64,000 bases of DNA from Flavihumibacter petaseus NBRC 106054 (GTDB lineage: Bacteria > Bacteroidota > Bacteroidia > Chitinophagales > Chitinophagaceae). Position 1 is the first letter of the stretch, and each line of letters begins with the position of its first letter. The stretch is taken from NCBI RefSeq assembly GCF_000974785.1, contig NZ_BBWV01000001.1:2108001-2172000 (forward strand), read 5' to 3'. Of this stretch, positions 37,261 to 46,794 are shown one piece after another. The notes beneath the pieces are model-generated. The model saw only the letters and a list, made by a program, of their open reading frames with translations. It was not told the origin of the DNA and did not search any database. The translations under genes were made by a program, and so were the position numbers.

Positions 37261-37404
37261 GTAAGTGTTTATCAATGATGTTTCCAACAAGTATCAATCG
37301 AAAATTCGTTACCGGCCTGGTTATTTTATCACCAATGATTCCTGTCTTTACATATACAATGGAATGGGCATCCATATTTAATTAGTTTTTAAGGCCAGAG
37401 AGTT

Positions 37405-37959
37405 CTATACTTCGGATTGCTGTTGTTGACGTTTCTGCCAATCTTCTCTTTCAATACAATATACGAAATTGAGCTTCGGCGCCTCCCCATAATAGGCCAC
37501 TTCCTGTTCGCCGACCTTCATTGCCCCCAAACGGCCAATAGCAACCTGTGAGCGGATATTATGGGACCCGATATGAAAATACACCCGCGGGACATACTGA
37601 AAGAGATAATTCAACAACAAAGCTTTTGCCGCAGGGTTCAGGCCCTTGCCCCAGAATTCAGTGCCAATAAAAGTGTAACCAATGAGGATACTGTTGCCTT
37701 CCTCATTATAGTCATAGATGCGGGTGCTTCCGGCCAGCTTGCCACTGGATTTGTCAATTATTTTAAACGCACCGCCGCTCTGCATCGCGCCTTCAAAGTA
37801 ATTTCGGAATACGTCCTCCTTCCACCGATCCTTATTGGGATGCTGTTCCCAGATGCGGGGATCAGATGCTACACCATACAACGATTCGAAATCTGGTTCC
37901 TGAAGCGGCACCAGCATTACTATTTCATCTTCCAGTACTGGCTGTATGCTAAAGTTCAT
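37405..37959 (-). CDS. GNAT family N-acetyltransferase
   Basis: 184 residues of the RimJ/RimL-like subtype. After the strand EIVMLVPLQEPDFESLYGVA comes the acetyl-CoA site: ILIGYTFIGTEFWGKGLNPA, then AKALLLNYLFQ, where a Q/R-x-x-G-x-G/A-type loop is expected. It likely acetylates a small molecule or protein N-terminus. It follows a small lipoprotein gene on the same strand after 10 bp. The glutamine-rich tail (QKRQQQQSEV) is a minor oddity. Confidence 0.85.
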   Translation of the reverse strand: MNFSIQPVLEDEIVMLVPLQEPDFESLYGVASDPRIWEQHPNKDRWKEDVFRNYFEGAMQSGGAFKIIDKSSGKLAGSTRIYDYNEEGNSILIGYTFIGTEFWGKGLNPAAKALLLNYLFQYVPRVYFHIGSHNIRSQVAIGRLGAMKVGEQEVAYYGEAPKLNFVYCIEREDWQKRQQQQSEV

Positions 37960-37969
37960 ATAGGCAATA

Positions 37970-38281
37970 TTACTTTATTGCCTCCACTTCTATGTAGTTA
38001 ACATACGGGTGATAGAGGTCACACGTTATTTGAAAATTGCCTGTTCCGGTGCAATTGTTCACTTCATGAAAAATGACTTCCACACTGGTGTTTCCGGTAA
38101 ATGAAGCTACACTTTCAGCATTACAGATCTTGTAGTCTTTGTCTTTCCACCGTAGGTAGGCTCCGGTGCAGTCTCTGTGAAATTCAGCGGTTTCATACGT
38201 TCCGGTGGGCTTCGCATCCTTTTTGCAGGCAAAAGCCATCGGAAGTGAAATAGCAAGCGTAAATAAGGATTGGAACTTCAT
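37970..38281 (-). CDS. Small hypothetical lipoprotein
   Basis: 103 residues. MKFQSLFTLAISLPMAFACK ends in a lipobox (AFAC). The mature part has four further Cys residues (DCTGAY, KICNAE, NNCTGT, ITCDLY), which could make two disulfides outside the cytoplasm. No family recognised. It is first in a likely two-gene unit with the acetyltransferase and divergent from the TIM-barrel gene at 38444. Confidence 0.65.
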   Translation of the reverse strand: MKFQSLFTLAISLPMAFACKKDAKPTGTYETAEFHRDCTGAYLRWKDKDYKICNAESVASFTGNTSVEVIFHEVNNCTGTGNFQITCDLYHPYVNYIEVEAIK

Positions 38282-38443
38282 GGCAAGGTTTTGTTGGTTA
38301 ATCGGAAGAGTCCCGCTGACGTTGACAGAATTGCAAATGAATCTGTTGCATCTGCAAAGCGTGAAAATTCAGGTAGAAAAGCGCATATCGCAAAACATCT
38401 CCTTCACGGAAACAATCTATTTTGGCAGAACATTCAGCATCAG

Positions 38444-40720
38444 ATGATACTTTCTATTCGTAGCCGATTGCTCTTGCTGGCCTTACTGGCAGCCCCTGCT
38501 TTGCACGCCCAGTCAGACTTCAGAACCCGATACTTCTCCATGCGCGTCAACAACAAAGGGTATATCACCAGCATGAAGAATACCACGGTCAGCCCGAACC
38601 GTGAATTTAGTCCTGCCGATAAACCATCGCCGCTACTGAGTCTTTACCTCACAAAAGACCACCGCTATTTCGAGCCCGTAAAAGCGGCGTATAACAAGCA
38701 GGATAAGACCATCCTGTTGACCTATCCGAACGGGTCCGTGGCAAGGGTTTCCATCCAGCCGCGCGATAAATATTTCAAACTGACCCTGCTCTCCCTTTCT
38801 CCCCGCAACGGCATCGACGCCATCCAGTGGGGACCATATCACACCAACATCACCAACCTGTTCGGTGAGATTATCGGCGTCAGCCGAGACACCAGCGCTT
38901 CCGTGAACTACGCCATCGGTATGCTGGCCCTGAATGACAACACCCTGGGCGGTACAGCTTCAACGGTTGCCGATGCCGCACCATTTGAATACATCATTCA
39001 TAGTCCTGACGCGAAACGCTTTCCGTTACCGGATAGTCTCCACGAGGGACAGGCTTTTTCCCTGGGCGGCGATGGCATCAGTGATGTCGCCTTCTATGCG
39101 CATAAGGAACCCTGGTACCGGATCCTGTATGGCAATGCCGCAGGCGTAGATCAGCAGGGAAGAATTTCAATTGCTTACCAGAGCCGCGACCGGACCACCC
39201 AACGGGAAGTGTTTTATTCGCTGATCCCGCACATGACTGCCAACAAACCCAATCACATCGAGGTGGAACCCCTGCCGGGAGTTGATTTTATCGGTTCGTC
39301 GGTAGCTCTATGGGGAAGCCCCGACAGCACGGCCCTGATGGATGTGATACAGGATATTGTCCTGAAAGAAAAACTGCCTTATCCCACCATCAACGGCAAA
39401 TGGGTGAAAGATCCTGCCGCATATGTTCCTGATGCCATCACCAGCGGTGGCATCTACGACAGTATCATTTCCTATACCACAAGACTTGGTTTTAGAACGA
39501 TCAGCCTGTATGATCAGAGTTTTCTCCGCCCGGACCGCGGCAACGAAGGTTATATCGACGGCAAGCATTTTGAGAAGAAACCATTAAAGCTGACTTCAGG
39601 AAACCTGTCGCATATGGAATTTGCTGCCCTGGCAGCAAAGCGGGGCATCACGATCGGCAGAACGCCGATCACCAATGCCCTCGCTCCCGGTACAAAAGAT
39701 GCAAGTCCCATTCCCAGTGATAGTTTGTGTTATCAGCAAAGACGCCTGCTGGTCAATTCTATTGGTGCCGCAGATACCATCATCGAAGTAAATGATCCGC
39801 GACACCTCCAGGAGATCGCCAGCTGGGAAGGCCATGTCGCGGATCTCAATATGATCAAAATCGGAAAGGAACTGATTCATTATTTCGGCGTCTCTGAACA
39901 ACCACCGTATCGGTTACTAAAAGTAAAACGCGGCTATTGGGGCACCACGCCCGCCAGCCATCAGCGATCAGATACCATCTATAAACTCCAGGTGACCATC
40001 AACTACGGCTATGATGGCATCATTCCCAATATGGCTTTGCAGGACAAGATCGCAGACTGGTATGCGGATGTCTGCGCCATCAACGGCCTCCGGTATTACG
40101 ATTTCGACGGACAGGAATTTCTGTTCAACAACGGTCATGGCTACTATTCAGCAAAGCGTTTCTTCCGCAGGATGTTTGCGCGTGCAAAAGCGCAGGGAGT
40201 TGATTATATCCGGTTTACAGGGGCGACGTTGTCTGAAGGCTCCTGGCATTACCAAAGTATCTGGAATGTAGGCGGTGGAAAAAACCTGTATGATGTAGAT
40301 ACAAGAGAGTGGGGCAGCACGACAAGTCAGGGAAAAGACCTGCGCGACGTAACCTATGCGAATTTCTTCCCGGTAGGAATGGGCGGCAACTTTCCGATCA
40401 AAGCTGAATCAACGGTTGAGCAGTACGAACACATTCAGGCGATCTCTATTGGTTTTGGTACCACCTACAGTTTGTACCTCAATCAGAAAGATGTGGAAAG
40501 CTGCCCGCAGAAGGAAGCGATCTTCACCACCATCCGCACCTGGGAGCAGGCAAGGGCAGCCAATGCCTTTCCGCTTTGGGTGAAGGAGATACTCCGGGAT
40601 CCATCCAAATCATTTCGTCTCGAACAACTCAATCACGACACGTGGAATCTGTACATCATCACCGGCAAGGGAACCGGCAAGCAATTGCTGACAAAATTAT
40701 CCAGGGCCAAAGGCTATTGA
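38444..40720 (+). CDS. Secreted TIM-barrel protein, putative glycosidase of unknown family (paralogue 1)
   Basis: 758 residues from the ATG at 38444, chosen because a signal peptide (SRLLLLALLAAPALHAQ) starts there; the frame is open to 38270. The first 250 residues are a beta-sandwich-like domain. The rest looks like a TIM barrel with GLRYYDFDGQEFLFNNGHGY, where the DFDG Asp is the best catalytic candidate. An embedded module of about 90 residues (IKIGKELIHYF through LLKVKRGYWGTTPASH) interrupts the barrel. The protein at 55122 shares all three parts. It overlaps the next gene at the stop. Substrate unknown; the family is not one I can name. Confidence 0.75.
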   Translation: MILSIRSRLLLLALLAAPALHAQSDFRTRYFSMRVNNKGYITSMKNTTVSPNREFSPADKPSPLLSLYLTKDHRYFEPVKAAYNKQDKTILLTYPNGSVARVSIQPRDKYFKLTLLSLSPRNGIDAIQWGPYHTNITNLFGEIIGVSRDTSASVNYAIGMLALNDNTLGGTASTVADAAPFEYIIHSPDAKRFPLPDSLHEGQAFSLGGDGISDVAFYAHKEPWYRILYGNAAGVDQQGRISIAYQSRDRTTQREVFYSLIPHMTANKPNHIEVEPLPGVDFIGSSVALWGSPDSTALMDVIQDIVLKEKLPYPTINGKWVKDPAAYVPDAITSGGIYDSIISYTTRLGFRTISLYDQSFLRPDRGNEGYIDGKHFEKKPLKLTSGNLSHMEFAALAAKRGITIGRTPITNALAPGTKDASPIPSDSLCYQQRRLLVNSIGAADTIIEVNDPRHLQEIASWEGHVADLNMIKIGKELIHYFGVSEQPPYRLLKVKRGYWGTTPASHQRSDTIYKLQVTINYGYDGIIPNMALQDKIADWYADVCAINGLRYYDFDGQEFLFNNGHGYYSAKRFFRRMFARAKAQGVDYIRFTGATLSEGSWHYQSIWNVGGGKNLYDVDTREWGSTTSQGKDLRDVTYANFFPVGMGGNFPIKAESTVEQYEHIQAISIGFGTTYSLYLNQKDVESCPQKEAIFTTIRTWEQARAANAFPLWVKEILRDPSKSFRLEQLNHDTWNLYIITGKGTGKQLLTKLSRAKGY

Positions 40721-43062
40721 CATTACTGACGATTTTATTGTTTTGCAGTTTACCGGTTTCCGCGCAGCAAGGCGTTGAAGCGGTGAGTCAGGCTTTGAGT
40801 GGCTTGAAAGGTAGCTTGTCTTTTGAAGTCTGGAAATACGATGGGAACAAAGTGAAAGAAAAACTCGCCTTTGCCGGCGGTAAAGATGGCCTGCTGAAAA
40901 CTGCCACTGCAAACTGGAAATACCGCATTGCATCTCTCCGCAACACAGGCGATGGAGCGCTTCAGCTGGAGATCGATTTCTCCGTGGAAAAAGGGGAAGA
41001 GAAAAACGCCGCAGTAGCAATCAGTTTTGGATTTGCGGACTGGTCAGTCGATAATTATGTGCTCATCCCCGGTGCTGTTTATAATGGCAACCGTTTTCCG
41101 GTCATTAAAGGAGGCTACATGCCGCCTTATCCGCCGGAAATGTATTTTAATTCTGCTTTGCCGCTTACTTTTTCTGACAACCCCAGGCTGGCCTTAAAGC
41201 ACAATGAACCGTCAAAAATCGAACTGCTTACCTGGAGTACTGCTACGCCGGCGATGAGTTTTTATTCGAAGCAACAGCAACGCGGGTTTGTTGTATTGAC
41301 AGAACCGAATACAAAGTCTGGAACCACCGGGTTGATCATAGAAGAGAACGCAGACCGTTCCCGGGCAACCTTTTCACTCACGGCCCCGGGCATAAGAGAA
41401 TATGTTGCCGGGTTCGGCGATTTCAGCAAAAGCCAGGACAAACCCCAAGACTGGAAATCGGGCGAGACAATCCGGATGCGCTGTTATATTTATTCCTTTC
41501 CTGCTAAAAGTATTCCTGCCTTCCTGGAAACCTGGATGGACAAACGGAAAGCCCTGCTTGGCGAAATGCCGCAATATTATGTGGCGCCGATGAATGCCGT
41601 TTCCGATTATACCCGTCAGCAGGTGGAGAAGAATCGCTTTCACAACAGCTCCTTCGCATCTATTTATTTTCCCGAAAATAGTTTCACGCGTTTTCAGCTT
41701 GGCTGGATCGGTGGCATGATGAATACTTACCCGATGCTGTCGCTGAATGATTCGCTGCACATCACCCGGGTTTCCAATACCATCGACTTTGTGATCAACC
41801 ACATGCAGGGGAAGAGCGGCTATTTTTATGGCATAATCGATGACGGCAAAACACTCGCCGGAGAAAGAGAATTGCCTCCTTCGCTGAAAGTTGCCCACCC
41901 CCATATCGTCTCCTCCGCGATGGTCCGCAAGAATGCAGATGCCCTGTTCTGGTTGTGCAAGCAACTGATGCTGTTCAAAGCATTGAACCAAGCCAACAAA
42001 ATAGATCCCGCCTGGGAAACTGCCGCCAGGAACTTGTCAGCTGCATTCGCCCGAACCTGGAAGCAACACGGCGACCTCGGCCAGTACGTGGATCCAGAAT
42101 CAGGAGAAGTGCTGGTATTCAATTCCACCGCGGCCTCCGTCGCACCGGCCGGCCTGGCGCTGGCAGCGCAGTATTTTCATGAGCCTTCCTGGCTCGATTG
42201 TGCTAAAGCCGTCGCCGAAAGTTATTATCACCGCTTCACTGCCACACTGGGACTGACCGGTGGTAACTGCGGCGACATCAGCCAGGATGCTGATTCAGAA
42301 TCCACCTTCGGCTTGCTTGAATCCTTTATGGCATTGTATTGGGCTACTGGTGATGCACAATGGTTATCCAAAGCAAAAGTGCAGGCAGCCCTCGGTTCCA
42401 CCTGGACGCTGTCTTACAACTACGAATTCCCGCAGGGCTCCGACCTGGCCAGTTTCAATGCGCATTCCGCCGGCGGCGTCTGGGCCAGTACCCAGAACAA
42501 GCATGCAGCTCCTGGTATATGTACCTCCTCAGGCGATTACCTTTTCAAATTGTTCCGGGCAACCGGCGAAACCAAATACGCACAACTGTTGCGCGACATT
42601 ATCAACGGTCATACCGAACAGGTGGAACTTCCCGGAAGGCCCACCGTATCTGCCGGATTGAATCCCCATGACAGTACGCGCGGTACAAAGTGGGGCAGTT
42701 CCATGGAGCGCATCCAGACCTCGGATGCAGAAGGTTATGGTGTAATCGGAAAATTGTACAATGGCTCCAACGGGTGGACCGAACTCAACGGCATGCTGAT
42801 GGCAATGGAAGTGCCTGGTATTTACATACAAACCGACCAGGACAAAATCTTTGTATTTGACCAGGTAATAGCCGGGATCAAAAAAAACAAACAGGGCGCA
42901 CGCGTGCTCACCATTAAAAATCCCACACCCTATACAGCCGAAATTTCCTACTTTACAGAAACGGCTGCACAGGCAAAGAAGCCATTGGGCTATATGGAGT
43001 TCTTAAAATGGAGAAAAGTAAAGGTGGTTGCCGGAAAGACCGTTGATGTAAAACTGAATTAA
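40717..43062 (+). CDS. Secreted six-hairpin (alpha/alpha)6 glycosidase-like protein
   Basis: 781 residues if translation starts at the TTG overlapping the previous stop at 40717; this puts a signal peptide (LLTILLFCSLPVSAQQ) at the N-terminus. The only in-frame ATG, at 40576, would add 47 residues lying inside the upstream gene. A beta-sandwich domain (to about 290) is followed by helical repeats with FQLGWIGGMMNTYPMLSLND, GLTGGNCGDISQDADSESTF and SNGWTELNGMLMAMEVPG, as in (alpha/alpha)6 hydrolases or lyases. Coupled to the TIM-barrel gene, it probably attacks the same polymer. No exact family assigned. Confidence 0.72.
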   Translation: MTLLTILLFCSLPVSAQQGVEAVSQALSGLKGSLSFEVWKYDGNKVKEKLAFAGGKDGLLKTATANWKYRIASLRNTGDGALQLEIDFSVEKGEEKNAAVAISFGFADWSVDNYVLIPGAVYNGNRFPVIKGGYMPPYPPEMYFNSALPLTFSDNPRLALKHNEPSKIELLTWSTATPAMSFYSKQQQRGFVVLTEPNTKSGTTGLIIEENADRSRATFSLTAPGIREYVAGFGDFSKSQDKPQDWKSGETIRMRCYIYSFPAKSIPAFLETWMDKRKALLGEMPQYYVAPMNAVSDYTRQQVEKNRFHNSSFASIYFPENSFTRFQLGWIGGMMNTYPMLSLNDSLHITRVSNTIDFVINHMQGKSGYFYGIIDDGKTLAGERELPPSLKVAHPHIVSSAMVRKNADALFWLCKQLMLFKALNQANKIDPAWETAARNLSAAFARTWKQHGDLGQYVDPESGEVLVFNSTAASVAPAGLALAAQYFHEPSWLDCAKAVAESYYHRFTATLGLTGGNCGDISQDADSESTFGLLESFMALYWATGDAQWLSKAKVQAALGSTWTLSYNYEFPQGSDLASFNAHSAGGVWASTQNKHAAPGICTSSGDYLFKLFRATGETKYAQLLRDIINGHTEQVELPGRPTVSAGLNPHDSTRGTKWGSSMERIQTSDAEGYGVIGKLYNGSNGWTELNGMLMAMEVPGIYIQTDQDKIFVFDQVIAGIKKNKQGARVLTIKNPTPYTAEISYFTETAAQAKKPLGYMEFLKWRKVKVVAGKTVDVKLN

Positions 43063-43868
43063 TTTATCCGCCGCAGGTCATAGGAGGTACTCCTGCCACC
43101 ACCAGTTTCCTTTTCCAGCACGTCCTTATCCACCAGGTCCTGGATATCACGTAACGCAGTATCCTGTGATGTCTTGGTGATCTTCGCCCACTTGGAAGAA
43201 TTGAGTTTGCCTTCAAACCCATCCAGCAGCTTATTCACCATGAGCCGTTGGCGTTCATTCATCCCCGTGCGTGAATGAAATTCCCAAAACACCGCCTTAT
43301 ATAACACAGCATCCAGCAGGAAAACGGTGGCATCAATAGACCTGTTCAGGCACTCCAGGAACCAACTGATCCATGAGGTGATATCCAGGCTACCTTTCTG
43401 GGTCGATTCGAGAACAGCATAGTATTCCTTTCGTTCTTTCCGGATCTGGGCACTCATGCTGTAAAATCTTTTGGAAGTGCCATCCGCCCTTGCCAATTGT
43501 TTGTCAGTCACTGCGCGTGCAATTCTTCCATTGCCATCATCGAACGGATGGATAGTGACCAGCCATAAATGCGTTATCGCTGCTTTGATCACGGGATCAG
43601 TAGTCAAATCTTCATTAAACCAACGGATAAAGCTGTTCATCTCTGCGGGTAATCGCACCGCATCAGGGGCTTCGAAATGGACAATTTCCCTGCCGGAGGC
43701 ACCAGAAACTACCCGCATGGGATCTTCCGGCGAATGTTTCCGCCAGGCGCCCACCAAGATGGAATACGTTCCGCTTTTGCCTGTCGGGAAAAGGGATGCG
43801 TGCCAGTCTTGCAGGCGTTCAGCTGTAAGCGGATCATTCGGTGATAAGGCGCAGTATTCTCCGCAAAC
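43059..43868 (-). pseudogene. 5'-truncated Fic family AMP-transferase gene
   Basis: 269 codons without a usual start. The fragment begins right after the TAG of the histidine kinase gene, in the same frame, with VCGEYCALSPNDPLTAERLQ, then DWHASLFPTGKSGTYSI. The Fic core HLWLVTIHPFDDGNGRIARA (HPFxxGNGR motif intact) and the C-terminal winged helix (LNSSKWAKITKTSQDTALRD) remain. Full-length relatives are about 370 residues, so roughly 100 N-terminal residues (DUF4172-like part) are missing. A GTG at 43757 could start a shorter product. I judge it a deletion remnant fused behind the kinase. Confidence 0.75.
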
Positions 43869-45443
43869 CTATCCATTGTCTACAATCCCCTCTTCTTCTC
43901 CCTGCGCGTCAGCATCCAGTGCCCTTGCATGCAACCCCTGCGTGAAACCTGCCTGCCCCACCGGTAACCGAACGACGAACTCCGCATACTCCCCCTCTTT
44001 ACTTTGCACGAACAATTCACCGCCATGGCCTTTGGTGATGATGTCATAACTCAGCGACAACCCGAGACCTGTTCCGACACCGGTCGGTTTCGTCGTAAAG
44101 AAGGGCTGAAAGATTTTGTTCAGGATTGCTGAAGAAACACCGGTGCCGTTGTCCCATACACTAATCCGGATTGCATCCTTTTCATATTGGGTCCTGACGC
44201 TAACTGCAGGCGTGTAAGCAGCATGCCCGTTCAATTGTTTCTGGCAGACCGCGTAAAAAGCATTGTTCAGCAGGTTCAGCAACACCCGCCGGATATCCTG
44301 TGCTACCATCTCCACATCCCCAATGCTATCATCCAATGCAGTCTCCAATGATACATGGCAGTTTTTTTCTTTCGCCCGGAAACCGTGATAGCTCAATTGC
44401 AGGCATTCCGCCAGCAACGCATTGATATCGGTCGGTTTTCTTTCGCCGGCACCCTGGCGGCTATGCTCCAGCATTCCTTTGACGATGCCATCCGCTCTTT
44501 TGCCATGATGCAGGATCTTCTCCTCATTACGAAGTATATCTTCTGCGAGCGAAGCCACTTCAATCATGTCGCCCGCAGCCACAGCTTCCTTCAACTCAGA
44601 CATCAGATCCGCATTGACTTCAGAGAAGTTGTTGACAAAATTCAATGGGTTCTGAATTTCATGAGCGATGCCCGCCGTCAGTTCTCCCAGGGAGGCCATC
44701 TTTTCTCTTTGGATCAGCTGTGCCTGCGTTGCTCTCAACTCATCCAGGATTTTACGGATCACTTCATTCTCCTGCATCTTTTCTTCCATCTGCAACCGGA
44801 GGGCAAGCATGTTTTTATTCTGGACGGTCTGGCTGATCAGGGCGGCAATCGCCTGGATGGTGTCCACATCACTTTTGTTCAGTGGCGCATTGAACGGGAT
44901 CTTTTCAAACTGCCTGCCGGTGATCATAAAGGCCAGGGGCCGGTGGTCAACCAGTACCGGCAAACCGACAAAATAATTGACCTCCAGTTGCTGCCGGATC
45001 TGCCGGATCGTATCATCTTCCGTTGCTTTCTGATGAAACAGGCAATGTCCGCCAGCCTGCAACAGTTGAGGGGGCAATACAACCGCTGCTTTTTCCAGCT
45101 GGCTGGAGGCAGTGTCCGGATAACCAGACCAGTATTTTGCGCTGAAGGTATCACCTGTGCCCGCAGTTTCATCCGGCAACAGGATCAGCGTGCGGTCCAT
45201 TCCCAGCTGTAGATTGATCGCTTTTACGACTGTCCGGAAAATAGTTTCCAGCGGCGTTGTGACAGTAAAAGCCTGTTGCAGGTGAGAGAGGATAGCGAAA
45301 GCCTCCTGCTTTTGTTTCATTTCATGACGGAGCGAAGAAAGTGCAAAGTCAGACCGGATCGCTTCTCCCGACAACTGGTCCAGCTGCCTTTTGTAATAAG
45401 CCAGTTCCTGTTGCAGGCGATCGGTCGGGTTATTCATTTCCAT
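43869..45443 (-). CDS. GAF-domain sensor histidine kinase
   Basis: 524 residues, no membrane segment, so cytoplasmic. A coiled coil (about 8-50), a GAF domain (about 50-205) and a second coiled coil (205-240) lead to the phosphoacceptor ELTAGIAHEIQNPLNFVNNF (His251). The ATPase has NLLNNAFYAV (N box), DNGTGV (G1) and GTGLGLSLSYDI (G2). It is downstream of a FIST gene with a 9-bp gap, and FIST proteins are small-molecule sensors often paired with kinases. No response regulator follows; instead the stop abuts a truncated Fic gene in the same frame, and the tail after VRLPVGQ looks atypical. Confidence 0.9.
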   Translation of the reverse strand: MEMNNPTDRLQQELAYYKRQLDQLSGEAIRSDFALSSLRHEMKQKQEAFAILSHLQQAFTVTTPLETIFRTVVKAINLQLGMDRTLILLPDETAGTGDTFSAKYWSGYPDTASSQLEKAAVVLPPQLLQAGGHCLFHQKATEDDTIRQIRQQLEVNYFVGLPVLVDHRPLAFMITGRQFEKIPFNAPLNKSDVDTIQAIAALISQTVQNKNMLALRLQMEEKMQENEVIRKILDELRATQAQLIQREKMASLGELTAGIAHEIQNPLNFVNNFSEVNADLMSELKEAVAAGDMIEVASLAEDILRNEEKILHHGKRADGIVKGMLEHSRQGAGERKPTDINALLAECLQLSYHGFRAKEKNCHVSLETALDDSIGDVEMVAQDIRRVLLNLLNNAFYAVCQKQLNGHAAYTPAVSVRTQYEKDAIRISVWDNGTGVSSAILNKIFQPFFTTKPTGVGTGLGLSLSYDIITKGHGGELFVQSKEGEYAEFVVRLPVGQAGFTQGLHARALDADAQGEEEGIVDNG

Positions 45444-45451
45444 AAGAACTT

Positions 45452-46684
45452 TTATGCTTCGCTGAACAGGCACAAGACGCCCGTCCAGTCGAGGGCTTTG
45501 GCCGCCTCACCCACATTGGCGATCTCTACGCCCGACATGATGCCAAAGAAAGGGATGTCACCCAGCCATCGGGCCACTTCCAGTGATTCTTCTTCCGGTA
45601 ATCCCGAGAAGCCGCTCACCCTGCCGAGGCAATCGATATAAAAAGCCAGCAGTGGTTTTCGTCCGGCTGCTTTCGCCAGCAGTTTCTCCACCTGGGGGCG
45701 GATATAGGCAAAATCGATATTCCTGCGCATCAGCTGCACCTCGGTGCCTTCTACCAGGTCGGTCTCAAACATGATCAGTGATTTCTGTTCCCGGTCAATG
45801 GCGAAGCAAAGCCTGCTGGCATAATCCTCTTCTTTAAAGTCACCGAATTTATCGCCGTTGTTCACCCCCAGTGTAACGAGCAGGGGAAACTCTTCCCAGG
45901 AAATGGTTCCCCCCATGATCTTATGAATAATGTCCAGTGCCGGCTGATGGTCTATTTCATAAACGATGTTCCTGTCTGCCCGTGTGATGGTATGATAGCC
46001 GCCAATGGGACGGGTGCCGTGCATGATGATGGTATCCATGCGGATGGGGCCACCGATTGTTACCGCGGCAAGGCCGTGCCGCCGGATGCTTTCACCCGCC
46101 CAGACAGCGCAGGGGTTGGTGATATTCATATCACTCCAGGCACCAATCCCCGCCATGGTAGGCCAGTGGTTAAGCCCGGCGAAGATTCCTTCGAGGATGG
46201 GCGTGGCAAGATTTAGTTCCGGCTGTCCTTCCAGTGCGGTTACCTTGATGGAATCATAGAACAGCAACACTGCAGCGTCAGGAGGTGTAGTTGCTTCCTG
46301 TAACTGGCGGGCTAGACTTTTACCACTGTCAAACTCCCTGTCGCGGATACTGTTTTCGCTGAACAGCGTAAAGAATTTGCTATCGCTGGAAATGAATGCG
46401 CCACCGGCAACATTGCCGGAATAGTCAATAAAACCGTGGCTGACCATGCCGACAGTAGTGCATCCCAGGAATTGCGGCCAATCTCCCGTGACTGACCGGA
46501 TACCGGCCATCAACTGATCTGTTTTGTAATGCGGGGTGGCAAACAAGAGGAAAAGCGTTTCAGCTGAAAGCGTAGCACCAGCCATTGCTTTCCGGGCGAT
46601 GTCAGCGCCAGCCTGAAATGAATCTTCTGATCGGGTGACCCCTACGCCGCTCCGGGCGGTGGTCAGTACAGTTGAGGAGTTCAT
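45452..46684 (-). CDS. FIST-domain sensor protein
   Basis: 410 residues with the FIST N and C domains. Typical are TLFLLFATPHYKTDQLMAGI, LGCTTVGMVSHGFIDYSG, DAAVLLFYDS, GIFAGLNHWPTMAGIGAW and the end LAFYIDCLGRVSGFSGLPEE, then FFGIMSGVEIANVGEAAKAL. FIST proteins are predicted to bind small ligands such as amino acids and to feed signalling proteins. It is the first gene of a two-gene unit with the histidine kinase. No signal peptide, so cytoplasmic. Confidence 0.9.
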   Translation of the reverse strand: MNSSTVLTTARSGVGVTRSEDSFQAGADIARKAMAGATLSAETLFLLFATPHYKTDQLMAGIRSVTGDWPQFLGCTTVGMVSHGFIDYSGNVAGGAFISSDSKFFTLFSENSIRDREFDSGKSLARQLQEATTPPDAAVLLFYDSIKVTALEGQPELNLATPILEGIFAGLNHWPTMAGIGAWSDMNITNPCAVWAGESIRRHGLAAVTIGGPIRMDTIIMHGTRPIGGYHTITRADRNIVYEIDHQPALDIIHKIMGGTISWEEFPLLVTLGVNNGDKFGDFKEEDYASRLCFAIDREQKSLIMFETDLVEGTEVQLMRRNIDFAYIRPQVEKLLAKAAGRKPLLAFYIDCLGRVSGFSGLPEEESLEVARWLGDIPFFGIMSGVEIANVGEAAKALDWTGVLCLFSEA

Positions 46685-46794
46685 GGTTAAGGTATTGCTG
46701 AATTATCGGGAGTTGCCATAAGTCAGGACTATCTTAACTACTTCTAATCTAATATTTTTTCCCCGCTTTTCCCTGCCGGTTCAGCATTTATCCG

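Noticed and set aside
38380-38425. GCGCAT, TCGCAAAA and TATTTTGG pieces ahead of the TIM-barrel gene resembling other control regions
   Set aside because: The spacings do not match the TACGCA..TTGCGCA element or a normal promoter; similarity is superficial.
43059-43757. Fic gene as an intact 232-residue protein from the GTG at 43757
   Set aside because: Conserved Fic sequence continues upstream of that codon to the kinase stop, so this is not the real N-terminus.
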